Assembly (NCBI GenBank): GCA_030323885.1
Contig: CM059194.1
Coordinates: forward strand, 29,925,367 to 29,989,366
Reading direction: 5' to 3'
DNA: 64,000 nt
Origin: Branchipolynoe longqiensis
Lineage: Eukaryota > Annelida > Polychaeta > Phyllodocida > Polynoidae
Below the pieces are notes generated by a model that saw only the letters and a list, made by a program, of their open reading frames with translations, ran no database searches and had not been told where the DNA came from. This document shows positions 22,368 to 32,705 of this stretch, in pieces. A program made the position numbers and the translations under genes. The first letter of the stretch is position 1. Each line of letters starts with the position of its first letter.

Positions 22368-22994
22368 GGGCGCATTCCTTACACGCGGTATGCGAATGCG
22401 ACAAAAAAATTGAAACGCCTTGAAGCCTATGAGCTACATTCCTTACATGCGGTATCCGAATGCGTTTTTCCGATCGGTCCATGTAGCGATCGGTGCGGCA
22501 TGCGGCACGAATAGAAAACCATCATTTGTCCATTAGTTTTAGACAAGGAGAGACGACTGAGCATTATGGAACGGTCACACAGAAGGGTGTGGAGGGGACA
22601 CACAGGCCTAGAGGGACGGTCCTAACATGGCTCAGTTTAGCTTGCTCCGAGGGATGTTAGGACCGTCCCAGATTTTGTTGACCAAAAAGGACAGTCCTAA
22701 CATGGCTCAGTTTAGGATGTTAGGACCATCCCAATCGGGAGACAGACGGTTATGGGAAAGCTAAAAATGCTACCATATGCACAGAAATATGAATACTTAT
22801 CTATAATTTGGTTATAATAAAGCTAGGAACCCCCATGTGACGTACGAAAAGGTACATAGATATAAATGCAATATTTGGTCATATACAGTGCAGTAAGGAG
22901 TATACTTGTTTATTTTTTAAATATAGCCAGTTGCGTGCCGCATACCGCGTGTAAGGAATCATGCCATTCGCATACCGCGTGTAAGGAATGCCCG
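22368..22994. mobile_element. Foldback element with two internal hairpins
   Basis: The outer arms CATTCCTTACACGCGGTATG (22372) and its inverse (twice, at about 22939-22962 and 22971-22990) define the ends. Inside are two perfect-looking hairpins built on GGACGGTCCTAACATGG / ATGTTAGGACCGTCC (22615-22672) and a second copy (22689-22732). No frame. 22158-22367 and 22995-23427 hold nothing recognised. Confidence 0.7.
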
Positions 22995-23427
22995 CTTTAG
23001 GTAATGATATTGAGAGAATCTCTCGACCAAATTGGTCATACAGCTCCTTTAACATATTTGCTCAGTTCGTGAATGACAAGGCCGTTAACAATTTCTGTAG
23101 ACCATCCTAGGTACAGAAAACAGGCATGCACAATTATTATGAGCATACACATGTAAATAAATGCATTACTTGATTAGGCAGACATAACTACTCCATAAAT
23201 AATTATTATAGTACACTTCAAACCATAAATGGACAGGGGATGTAATCGCTAGTAAATACATTATTATTTAAATATCAACTTTGTTAAATACATGTACATT
23301 CTTATTTTTCAAGATTGTTGTTCTTCCGAGGCAAGCATTAATTTTATCTGAGGCATGCAGTCTAAATTCCAATGCTCTGACTATCGCCTTCAATAGCAAG
23401 ATGCTTGGTTGTGCATAACGGACCAGT

Positions 23428-23970
23428 CTAATAAAATACTACTGAATAGTCTATCAAGAATGGTGACTTCAAGTGATTCTTGTATTTGTACACAGCTCTG
23501 GATGTTTCATGGTTACTCACACACCGTAGTTGATTACAGAGTGCTATGCAAATTTCTAAAGACATCAGTTGAACAATAAGCGATAGAACATATTCTATGG
23601 TTAACAGGTTTAGGTTTTTAACAGTCCGATTTTCATGACATGATTTACAACTCTTGTCACATATCCACGGATCTATCTGTTGCCTCGTACCATAAGAACT
23701 CATATTTCCACTAGGGATATGTACAGACTGTAGACACCTGACATGAGTCATTACGGTAGCACCTTCCAGTTCACCATTGCTACAGTTGTAGATATCACAA
23801 GAGGCATCGAGTTCATTCCACTCCCCATTGCAGTAGGTGTTTACAGCTTTCTTTTTACAATCTATAATAGTCCTAGTTTCGCAACTCACTTTCCACCCAC
23901 TCTGTAGGCATGTCATTCGCTCTAACTTGACGCTGCAGGGTAAAGTTACAAAGCAAATTCGGTGTCGCAT
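23428..23970 (-). CDS. Cys-rich hypothetical protein or exon
   Basis: A 180-codon frame starting MRHRICFVTLPC. I do not recognise the family. About 15 cysteines fall in the first ~120 residues, including C-x-G-x-W (YCNGEWNELDASC) as in some extracellular modules. A hydrophobic stretch (LLTIEYVLSLIVQLMSLEIC, about residues 121-140) could be a membrane helix. There is no obvious signal peptide at the start. It begins about 65 bases downstream of the C/EBP stop on the same strand, so it could also lie in that transcript's 3' UTR. It may be an exon, a decayed gene or chance. Confidence 0.35.
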   Translation of the reverse strand: MRHRICFVTLPCSVKLERMTCLQSGWKVSCETRTIIDCKKKAVNTYCNGEWNELDASCDIYNCSNGELEGATVMTHVRCLQSVHIPSGNMSSYGTRQQIDPWICDKSCKSCHENRTVKNLNLLTIEYVLSLIVQLMSLEICIALCNQLRCVSNHETSRAVYKYKNHLKSPFLIDYSVVFY

Positions 23971-24036
23971 CGCTGTTTTATAATTAATAATAATGCAATT
24001 AAACCATCAGAACATCCCCATTTCTGTCTCTTTCCT

Positions 24037-25194
24037 TCACTGTTCCTGTTTGAGAAAGAAATTCTTTAGCTTCGATGGCAACGAAGCCCCGATGTTTGTG
24101 AATAGTCCTTTCAGAACAGTAAGTTCCTTAGTGAGTAAATCGACTTTCTTTTGTAGCTGGTCGTTCCTATCTGACAGAATCTTCACCCGTGAGTTGGTCT
24201 CTGTCTGCCGCTGCTTCGCCTTGTCCCTGCTCTTGCGGACGGCCACGTTGTTCCTCTCCCGCCGCTCCTTGTACTCCTCACTGTTCTTCTCCACGTAGCG
24301 CTTCTTACTGGACGGGGTCGCCTTGAGGGTCCTGCGCCCACCCCTTCCACGCGGGGAGGTGTCGGCGACTGGATCCGACGTGGAGACCTCCTCCTTCTGA
24401 CAGGGAGAATCCTGGCCTGCTAACACCATGCACGGTAGCTCCAGCAACGTCGCACCCGCCTCGATGGCCGACGACAAATAAACTGTATCAATATTAGTGA
24501 TGGCTGCACTGTCGACGATCACCCCCTGACCAGAACCGGAAACGCCGCAGCGGTCCTCGGCGGCGACCTGCACTTCCGGCGCTTGAGAATAGTCAGCGGC
24601 GGTGAGGCCGACCCCGTAGTTGGACCCCTCAGCCTCATGCGCTACCTGAAGCATGGGTGCGCCTGCTTCGCCCACGTTTGTGTAATCGTGATCTTGTCCG
24701 TCCGTCTTGGTTTGGAAGGTGACACCTGCATCTGTCAGAAGCGCGGTGTCACCTAAAGTTAAGCCAATGCTGTCGGGGTCATGATCGTTGCTGACAGTGA
24801 CAGTGAACTCACCGAGGCTGTTGCTGTCGGGTAGCAGGTCTGGGAACAGCTGCTCTGGGTTGACTTCAGTCGTCGTCGCCGCGGTCTCCGCGATTAACTG
24901 TTGAATGTCAACAGAGTATTCCAACTTAGGATCAAGATCACCGAAACCAAGTAACACTGAATCTTCCTCGAAGGCTGTCCTGGTTTGCAGCTTCTTCTCA
25001 GAGTCAGTGTGCCACTCAGATGTGTCGTATAGCGACATGGTCGCGGACGGCGATGTAGGCAAGCTGAGACATGGTGGCAACTGGTTATCGAGGGACAAAA
25101 TAGGTGGGGTGTCCAGACTCCCTAAGTCCAGGTTGTTCAGGGAATACAGCTTGGCGGTTTCACAATACAGATTGAAAAATGTCTTTGCCGACAC
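24037..25194 (-). CDS. CEBP: C/EBP-family bZIP transcription factor, single exon
   Basis: 385 residues in one uninterrupted frame. The C-terminal ~90 residues are a C/EBP-type bZIP: basic region EYKERRERNNVAVRKSRDKA with the family's invariant RRERNN-AVRKSR-KAK core. It is followed by a leucine zipper with Leu every seven residues (L-SDRNDQ-L-QKKVDL-L-TKELTV-L) ending in KGLF. The basic region is preceded by a proline/basic stretch (SPRGRGGRRTLKATPSSKKR). The N-terminal two thirds is acidic and Ser/Thr-rich, as expected of an activation or regulatory region, and is not conserved enough to assign. Family members dimerise and bind CCAAT-type enhancer elements in the nucleus; vertebrate CEBPA, CEBPB and CEBPD are also intronless. 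The ATG at 25194 is the first in the frame. I cannot assign a vertebrate paralogue. Confidence 0.93.
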   Translation of the reverse strand: MSAKTFFNLYCETAKLYSLNNLDLGSLDTPPILSLDNQLPPCLSLPTSPSATMSLYDTSEWHTDSEKKLQTRTAFEEDSVLLGFGDLDPKLEYSVDIQQLIAETAATTTEVNPEQLFPDLLPDSNSLGEFTVTVSNDHDPDSIGLTLGDTALLTDAGVTFQTKTDGQDHDYTNVGEAGAPMLQVAHEAEGSNYGVGLTAADYSQAPEVQVAAEDRCGVSGSGQGVIVDSAAITNIDTVYLSSAIEAGATLLELPCMVLAGQDSPCQKEEVSTSDPVADTSPRGRGGRRTLKATPSSKKRYVEKNSEEYKERRERNNVAVRKSRDKAKQRQTETNSRVKILSDRNDQLQKKVDLLTKELTVLKGLFTNIGASLPSKLKNFFLKQEQ

Positions 25195-25267
25195 AGTCGG
25201 CCTCCTTGTCAGTTTGACGCAAGTTAAACGTTCCGCAAACGTTAGCTCGGAACACAGTGCTATCCGT

Positions 25268-25369
25268 TCAGTATCTGCGTGCTATTTCGCAATAACGCAA
25301 ACGGAAGGTGTTTCCCGGGACTTTAAAGGGCGATTTACCACCACTTGCGCTGTGTGTATTCTTGCGCAT
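25268..25369 (-). CDS. Possible upstream ORF in C/EBP 5' leader
   Basis: A 33-codon frame (ATG at 25367-25369, TGA at 25268-25270) lies 73 bases before the C/EBP start codon. It would lie in the leader if transcription starts near 25550. Vertebrate C/EBP alpha and beta mRNAs use a short uORF to control isoform choice, so the position is suggestive. This peptide is longer than those and its conservation is unknown. Confidence 0.3.
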   Translation of the reverse strand: MRKNTHSASGGKSPFKVPGNTFRLRYCEIARRY

Positions 25370-25544
25370 AAGGGACTTCTTTAACTAAACCATTCATACC
25401 GGATCCTATAGTAAGCCATTTATTTTCATTAGTATTACTGCAAAGCTAATGAGAGATCAAAGGTATTTGTAATATATACGATTCCCTGAAATTAATGATA
25501 ACCATGCTAATGTTTTTAGTCGCGGATTGGGACATATGTTCTAG

Positions 25545-25667
25545 GGTGGTTAAAACCGGGGGAATTTCCAACTAAAAATAGCGCGGACGTCACATAGTCC
25601 ATTTTTTATTGGTGGATATTTCCAGAAAGTTCCACGTCACGTGGGCGGAGAGCGATGGCTGACGTCA
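25545..25667 (-). promoter_or_regulatory. Probable C/EBP promoter: CRE, E-box, GC box, CCAAT, NF-kB-like
   Basis: Reading toward the gene (decreasing coordinates): a full palindromic CRE TGACGTCA (25660-25667), a GC box GGGCGG (25643-25648) overlapping the E-box CACGTG (25638-25643), and an inverted CCAAT box (ATTGG, 25608-25612). Then come a CRE half-site (GACGTCAC, 25586-25593), an A/T-rich TATA/MEF2-like element (CTATTTTTAG on the minus strand, 25572-25581) and GGGAATTTCC (25560-25569), which fits the NF-kB/Rel consensus. The spacing suits a start site near 25550. This is motif evidence only. Confidence 0.5.
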
Positions 25668-25838
25668 GTCGCTTGAATAGGGCTATACTATGGGGAGTGG
25701 GAGTAGCTTAGCGAGTACAGGGGAGCAAAATGCCACGCGGACCAGTGTAGCCAACAGAAGTCTTGCGCAACCACGTTGTAAACTCTGGAAGCAAGTTTGA
25801 ACACGCCTTTCCTGACCAGATACCACGTGTTCTTCTAA

Positions 25839-26350
25839 AGCTGTGTTTACACGGGCGATTTAAAACGCCTTGCCTAGATCGATTCACATTTGCCGTGTAA
25901 ACGCGATGCTGTGGCGTTTTAGGGCTGAATCGCTTCATATGAAACGCCTCATCTATACCACCTTGGGAGGTGGTTTATTTGAAGCGATCCAGCTTGTTCC
26001 CGGGCGGCGATAGTATAAAATAGTAGTCCGTGCCGGGAACATGGAGAGCAGTAACTAATCACTGCTCTTCCTGTTCTAGTGAATGCGATCATATTTAACA
26101 GAATTACAGACTCAAATAATGAAATTTAATTAAATTAACCTTAAATTCCAAGCGATATTAACGTAGCAGCTACATCGGCGTCGAATCACCAAGTGTAAAC
26201 AAAACAAATAGCAGTGCTAGCCGGCTACAGGCGCCTGCTGATTCCCGGCGCCACACACTTTTCAACTCCGCCGTGTAAACATCTCTCTAAAACGCTTCAT
26301 ATGAATCGCCTTGTCTAGAACGTTTCACAATTCCCCGTGTAAACACGGCT
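25839..26350. mobile_element. Foldback MITE-G, copy upstream of C/EBP
   Basis: The ends AGCTGTGTTTACACGGGC and CCCCGTGTAAACACGGCT are inverted. The interior shares TTAATATCGCTTGGAATTTA (inverted) with 16.8 and 38.3 kb. It sits about 170 bp beyond the CRE and may limit the proximal promoter. Confidence 0.75.
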
Positions 26351-26485
26351 TAACACACCCATCATGTTAAACTCGATGTATGATATTTCGATATATATAG
26401 AAATATACCAAATGCACGTGTACACTATATGTTTTGATCAAATTGCAAAAAGAATACTCCTCCGTGTAAAAATCGGTATATATAT

Positions 26486-27591
26486 TCTATTCAATTCAAT
26501 TCTTTATTTCAGACTCAGGATTATGGTAGTTACACAATTCGGTCCATAGTAGGTAGATATAAAAATTAATGTAAATAGGATATAAGTAATAGTATGAATA
26601 CTACCATACTAACCAATATCAAAATGTTGGTCTACATACAGTAGTTTGTAAAAATGCCTCCATATGGCAGATGTAAATCTGAGATCACTCTCTTCTATTT
26701 TTACAAGTCCCTGTATTATAACATTTTCTGACTTGTCAAGTCTAGTAATAAATTTGAATGTTAGATTCCTGATAACAGCCTGGAAGGCTGGCACATCAAT
26801 ATTGGCAAACAGCTGACTAGCACTGTGATACCTAGGTAGCCGGAGTAATAACCTCATAATGTCATTATATGCTACATTCAGTTTTCTAATGCTATACATT
26901 CTATAGTTCCACCAAATCTGGGCAGTATACAAGGGAGTACAGAAAGTTCTAAATAAATTTACCTTCACATCAGCTGTACACGTATGAAATTTCCTGATGA
27001 GCATATTTCCCTGAGCATATAACTTGCGACACTGTCTATTAATATCCCTGTCATCTCTAAAGTCATCGGTCATAAAGTGTCCTAAGTACTTGACTTCAGT
27101 AGAGATTGACAGGGGAGCACCAGTTAACATAAAATCAGGAAACACAGTATCCTTGTCATATTTTGATCGAATGATCATAACCATACTTTTAATAGCATTG
27201 TATTTGATATCAGCTTCTATGCCATATTCAGAGCATATATTAAGTAGCATTTGCAGTCCACTGCTATATGGTGAGAATATTACCAAATCATCGGCATACA
27301 TGAGATGATTTAGAAGTAATAATCCATTAATACATCCAGTTTTACACTGATTTAACCTTTTCGACAGGTCATCCATATAAATATTAAATAAATAGGGGGA
27401 CAATATCCCTCCCTGACGTACACCATTACTGACTTGGATGGGTTCTGACATGGCATCACCCCACCTGACTACCATTGATTGGTGCGAATACCAAAATAAC
27501 CTGATGAGATAGCCTGGAGTACCACGCTGCACTAGTTTTTCAAACAGTTTTGCATGATTCACTCTATCATAGGCCATACACGGTTTCAAGT
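26486..27591 (-). pseudogene. 5'-truncated LINE: reverse transcriptase to 3' end
   Basis: The frame 26609-27589 (326 residues) starts within the RT palm (MAYDRVNHAKLF). It contains NGVRQGGILSPYLFNIYMDD and the catalytic YADD (HLMYADDLVIFSPYSSG), then a thumb (VKYLGHFMTDD). There is no endonuclease upstream, so the copy is truncated in the usual non-LTR way. The 3' side has an AATAAA on the minus strand (26503-26508) and a GAATT-type short tandem tail (about 26486-26500). At the 5' junction a ~20 bp sequence is tandemly duplicated with a 25 bp period (27572-27616). The frame itself is open, so the copy is fairly young. The class is CR1-like by motif style. Confidence 0.85.
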
Positions 27592-27758
27592 ATATAGGCC
27601 ATACACGGTTTCAAGTTAAAAGAAGTAGAAGAGCCTCTTTTAGTTTCAGGAACCTTTTTGTGTGCTCTTATATTTATGAGAATGGTGACATGTCAACGTT
27701 GAGCATCGCCATTTTCAGCATATATCGGCTATACGCAATTCAGTTTTATCATGAACAG

Positions 27759-28354
27759 AATAGACTACATCACGGTTCAAGCGGCGTGTGGTGCATTGTG
27801 GGATGCATCAGAGCAAAACAACCCCCCCAAAAGCACATGGCACATGCTAATACACTGGGTGCAGCTATGAAATGTGCTAGTTTCAGCTCATCTCAGCTCT
27901 AGTTTGAAACATAGAATACTAACTAAAAAAATATATATAATAAATTAAGATATTAATCTTTTATCCAGCATTGCATTTACATCAATATAATCAGCACATC
28001 TTATGCCATGTGCATTTAGATTTAGAAAGATCTAGGCACTCAGACTAGTGTTAGAGCCATAGCCAGAGTACTCAGTGCATTGTCAATGGCAGTGAGCAAT
28101 CTCCATGCAGAAAAAGTAAAATATTGATAAAACCACACCACCTAGAGACAAACCGCTTGGAACACATATAGAAAACATGTTTAACAAAAAGATTATATTA
28201 GATTCATAAGGTTAGGGTTTTGGATTTCTATTAATTTTGAATAAAACTGACATTATTCAATGCGTGTATAGGCAAAGTCAGTGGCGTACGCCTTTGCTTT
28301 GCTCCCACTGCCGTTTTCAGCGCATGCGCAGTCGGAACCGTGATGTAGTCTATT
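27759..28354 (+). mobile_element. TIR-A element, short copy with both ends
   Basis: The left end AATAGACTACATCACGGTTC and right end GAACCGTGATGTAGTCTATT are perfect inverses of each other. This copy defines the family. Inside are the 'gcattgtgggatgcatcaga' segment, the AT-rich segment and one ~200 bp repeat unit (28075-28255), ending CGCATGCGCAGTCGG. No transposase. Confidence 0.8.
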
Positions 28355-28651
28355 GTCATGCTATCGCTATCTAAATACTACCAGAGACAATGTACGATTG
28401 TCCTTGATACTACCTGTATGAGAATATCTATATGTACACAAAACCCATATAATTTTGTTCTGTTATAATCTCACACCCTACCGTGAGCATATCGTAGTGT
28501 TGCTGCTGGGTTTATTTACAAAAACAACACGAACAGTGTCCACTTCATGTACAATGTCCATAGTCTTTCTCTGTGTTGGGTTCAAAAGTGTCATGCACTA
28601 AATTTGTCATATATACATGTATACTGCTTGTGTGTATGGTGCACTTTAAAA

Positions 28652-29210
28652 ACTGTGTTTACACGGGCAAGTGTAAGCCGACTTAGACAAAGCGAAATAA
28701 ATGAAGCGAATTAGTGTCGTGTCTACACATGCAGTAGGCCTACTTTTAGCCGGAAATTGATATCTGTGCATGAGCAAGTCCATACTAACCAGCACCAGTT
28801 TCAGTTAGTCGACGTCACCACGAGAGAGTGTGGGTTCGACCTAGATATGTATGGACTGAATCATATTGTTTTGGAACGATCAAAACTTCTGCTGGGTAGT
28901 GAAAACCTAAAAATAAATGATGAAAAAAATATCTGTGCGCAGCTTGTGGTTTCATAGACTAAATTCTATAATATGCGCTTTTGTTCGACCGGAAAATCAA
29001 CAAACTCAGGTCTCGATTGCGCATGCGTGTGACATGCTTAAGCTAGTTCGCTTTATATAACCTACCTCGCGACATGGTCTACATAAAGTGAATAATATGA
29101 ATCGAATCAGCCCTAATCCACCTCAGAGTCGTGTCCACACGGCGAATGTGAGCCGAACTAGACAGGGCAAATTATTTGAGGCGGCTTAACTCGCCCGTGT
29201 AAACACAGCT
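28652..29210. mobile_element. Foldback MITE-G, copy at 28.7 kb
   Basis: The ends ACTGTGTTTACACGGGC and GCCCGTGTAAACACAGCT are inverted. The core retains GTGTGGGTTCGACCTAGA. 28355-28651 has no recognised feature. Confidence 0.75.
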
Positions 29211-30052
29211 ATAGAAAACCAGACACAGAGATTCAATTTAATCAGGGTTAAAAATGTGTACACTAGCCTCCTATATGGCTACGAATAACTAACACTTTGT
29301 TCAAGCTACCTATCACCAGTACAGCTAGGTGATCATTTTGCGTGACTAATTATTTTTTCTGAGTTGGTTAGTAGGCCTACAAATCATATACAATTAAGCC
29401 TGACTACCATATTACTTATTTGCAGGTTAGTGATATATCATCTAAGTTATTATGTAGATTCATTATTTAAATATTTTCTGTTTCTTGATGAAAGACGACA
29501 TGAGATAGCAGCTATGGGTAGATCATGGCCATGCACTCGACACAGGCAACAGGCACACCATACTTTATATTAATTGGAACGGATGCCGCTGGATTGACGC
29601 CTACATTTCTTGTCTGGTTTGAGTCCGTTTAGTTCCCTTAGAGTCCGTTGGCTATTCGTTCATGTCTGTTTCATGTCCATTCATCCAGCGGCCTTTGACC
29701 TGATATCGCAATATTTTGACACATTTGATATATTTTGATACTTATCACACCCGAACACCACCAGACTAGACAATTCTGTCCGTTGCTCAATCCGGTGAAC
29801 GGTTTTTAGCTTGTTAGCCAAGATTAGTGTCTTATCGTCTTAATATCTAATATGAGGTGCATACACCTCTATGATATTAAACTGATTTGTTAAAATTGCG
29901 GGTTACTCCTCCAGTGCCATCTGTGGTAACTGCTTTGTGACACAGGAAACATATATCTTCTCCAAGTGGTATCCAGAGATTCCTGTTTGGAAAAAACCAT
30001 ATGGGGCCCACAATGTAACCCATATGGACCCTATATTTTTTGCTAGCTTGGT

Positions 30053-30215
30053 AGCTTCCCACTGTTGGGCCACCGTTGGCCCAATGGTGGCGTATGCTGC
30101 TATGGGTGGCTTGCCACCATTGGGCCAACTGTGGGTCAGTGGACAAAACAACGTTGGGCCAACATCGTTTTGCCACCATTGGCCCAACGGTGCTGCCAGC
30201 GTCGGCCCAACAGCT
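30053..30215. repeat. TTGGGCCAA-rich degenerate minisatellite
   Basis: Repeated (T)TGGGCCAA(C) and GGCCCAA(T/C)GGT words on both strands, about nine occurrences in 160 bp, spaced irregularly. The word is nearly palindromic. Frames across it are compositional. Confidence 0.65.
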
Positions 30216-30283
30216 CTGTGCTATCTGGGTTATCATGCTTTTCACACACACAAGGGAAATGGACCATCTAGTTCTCAGCGCTA

Positions 30284-30646
30284 TTAAAGTTGCATAGTCC
30301 GATGGTCAATCTTGAGTTTCTGACATTTTTCTGAGATAAGTATATTAAATTGATCATTATAATCTACCTTAATATTTAGTTTAAAGAAACTTTTAATTGA
30401 AATGGCTACCTTTTGAGATATTTGAAATTCAAACATGTGAAAATAATTTTGGCAAGCACGCTAACACTCTCATACCACAGGCTTCCGCAGTAACAGCTTC
30501 TATTAAATCGACTCAGCGCTCCCTTCTATGTGGCAACAAATACTTAATAAGTGACAGGAAGATTAGATTATAGATATGTAGAATCAAATCTAGATAATTG
30601 TTTTGATTTTGAAAATTTGATGCTTCATCAGACTATCCAGCTTTAA
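30284..30646 (+). mobile_element. TTAA-flanked MITE, copy 6
   Basis: TTAA edges; ends AGTTGCATAGTCCGATGG and CATCAGACTATCCAGCT. It is inserted in the repeat at 29214-31424. Confidence 0.8.
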
Positions 30647-30722
30647 TTAGAGGATTATAGATGGCATGGTGGGATGGTAACTTAAAACTGTAATCTTGAA
30701 ATACTCAGAGCATAGATGTGTA

Positions 30723-31265
30723 CCGGTGTCGCAGTTTCAATTCCCAGCAGTTGAAGTTCCCACAATTGCTTCTGCGCATGCGTCAACATCTAACGGCATC
30801 GTCTGCGCATTGTCAATGGTCGTGAGCAATGTTCACACATAAAAAGTGAAATATCTCTAAAACCAAACCAGCTAGAAACAAATCCAACACGATTATATTA
30901 AATTGATATGGTTAGGGTTCTGGATTTCTCTTAATTTTGAATAATGTTTTGCACTGCGCGTACCGCCAAACTCAATGCATTGTCAATGTTCGTGAGCAAT
31001 CTTCATGCAGAAAAAGTGAAATATCTCTAAAACCACACCACCTAGAAACAAATCGCTTGGTAGACATATAGAAAACTTGTTTACCGAAAAGATTATATTA
31101 AATTTATAAGGTTAGTCACACTGACACTATAGTGACAGTGATTTGCGGCGATCGGCGATGGTTTAAATCGGGCTAATGTTGACACATGCACAGACAATGC
31201 TTTGACGCATACGCAGATGCTTTTGTGGGAACTTCAACTGCTGGGAGCTGAAACTGCGACACCGG
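30723..31265. mobile_element. CCGGTGTCG-terminated foldback element, copy 2
   Basis: The arms CCGGTGTCGCAGTTTCA ... CAGCAGTTGAAGTTCCC and the inverse at 31217-31265 are near-perfect. The interior has two ~200 bp repeat units (30800-31110) and GCATGCG motifs. Confidence 0.8.
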
Positions 31266-31507
31266 ACAGTATCATAGCGAGGAATGCCAGTTCGATCTCA
31301 TATTGCTACGGAAGTTAACTCTGGTTAGGGTTACCGAATGCTATACTGCATCCGGTATCTATGGTGTGCATCACTATGGAGCCCGTGGTCATGGCTTTGA
31401 ATTATGCATGTTACCAGCAACATGTACAATAAACACAACTACTTATCTGATTCTGCTTTCATGACATTTTTTTTCCCGTTGAAGCTGATTTTATTTAATG
31501 GGGTTTG

Positions 31508-32013
31508 CCGGTGTGGCGGTTTCAGCCGTGTCCCATACTCAGCCGTGTACCTATACTCAAACTCAAGGCATTGTCAATGGTCTTAAGTCACTAACCTCAT
31601 AAATTTAATATAATGTTTTTGGTAAACATGTTTTCTATATGTGTACCAAGCGATTTGTTTCTAGGTGGTGTGGTTTTAGAGATATTTCACTTTTCCTGGA
31701 TTTTCTGTATGAAGATTGCTCACCACCATTGACAATGCCTTGAGTTTGACGGTACGCGCAGTGCAAAACATTAGTTTTAATCAAAATTAATAGAAATCAA
31801 GAACCCTAACCTTATAAATTTAATATAATCTTTTTGGTGAAGATGTTTTCTATATGTGTACCAAGCGATTTGTTAATAGGTGGTGTGCTTTTAGAGCTAT
31901 TTCACTTGTTCTGTATTTTCTGTATGAAAATTACTCACGACCATTGACAATGCCTTGAGTTTGAGTATAGGTACACGGCTGAGCACGGGACACGGCTAAA
32001 ACTGCCACACCGG
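31508..32013. mobile_element. CCGGTGTGG-terminated foldback element, copy 3
   Basis: The arms CCGGTGTGGCGGTTTCAGCC ... ATACTCAAACTCAAGGC are mirrored at 31955-32013. The interior is two ~200 bp repeat units in inverted orientation. It shares its last four bases, CCGG (32010-32013), with the next element. Confidence 0.8.
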
Positions 32014-32457
32014 TGTGGTGGTTTCAGCGTGTTCCCGTGCTCAGACGTGTCCCGTTGCTTCTGCGCATGCGCAGATTTCGCATCAACTCGGGTCACCCCA
32101 GCCACTTATTGGCGCATGCGCACATCCTACAAACTCGGGTTGAATAATCGAATACGCTTGGGTTGACAGTTTGTTCTTTTTTTTTTAATAACCGATAAAA
32201 GTACAGCAAAATAGGATTTAAAGTATTGTATCATGGCCCAGTTTACCTATATTTCCATTTCATTAATCTAAGTTATTCTTTTTTTGCACACGGGACGTGT
32301 ATTTGTCGACTCCACTCGCGTGTTCTATTTGAAATTCGGATGACCCGAGTCGCCCGGTTTGTGTTAATCGATTACGGCCATGTTTACTAGATTCTGACGC
32401 ATGCGCAGAAGCGAGGACAAGTCTGAGCACGGGAACACGCTGAAACCACCACACCGG
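32010..32457. mobile_element. CCGGTGTGG-terminated foldback element, copy 4
   Basis: The arms CCGGTGTGGTGGTTTCAGCG ... TTCTGCGCATGCGCAG are inverted at 32398-32457. It abuts copy 3 at a common CCGG. Confidence 0.8.
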
Positions 32458-32539
32458 CGCCCGAAATAACGCTAGATGGTGCTCGTATCAGTCCGGCCAG
32501 ATAGGGAGAGGGAAGGAAGGAGGGAGGGAAGCAGTGGGT

Positions 32540-32646
32540 GGATGGAGACACAGGAAAGGAGTGAGAGGGGAGGCAGGGAGGGAGGCAAATAAACAGACAG
32601 GCAGGCATACAGACATATACAGGCAAACATGCATATATATATATAT
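32540..32646. repeat. CAGG/GACA minisatellite and TA run, left flank of DIRS
   Basis: A short array of ACAGACAGGCAGGCATAC-like words ending in (AT)n at 32630-32646. It matches the array resuming at 37968-38150 on the other side of the DIRS element, so it was one locus before insertion. Confidence 0.75.
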
Positions 32647-32676
32647 ATTTTACCTCGGTATACAGCCTCAGGCTAG

Positions 32677-32705
32677 GGAGAAGGAAGCACGTGAGGTACC
32701 AGCAA
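32677..32705 (+). repeat. DIRS left inverted terminal repeat
   Basis: 29 bp from GGAGAAGGAAGCACGTG to GTACCAGCAA. It is the perfect inverse of 37852-37880. Confidence 0.9.

Larger units (their letters stand above)
29214..31424 (+). repeat. AACCAGACACAGA-family repeat interrupted by two insertions
   Basis: It starts AAACCAGACACAGAG and ends GCATGTTACCAGCAACATG. Against the uninterrupted copy (38924-39570) it carries a TTAA MITE (30284-30646) and a CCGGTGTCG hairpin element (30723-31265). It also has extra sequence at about 29580-30230 that includes the GGGCCAA repeat. Confidence 0.6.

Noticed and set aside
29877..30297. Frames rich in GPTV/WANG residues
   Set aside because: They are translations of the TTGGGCCAA minisatellite in several frames and strands.
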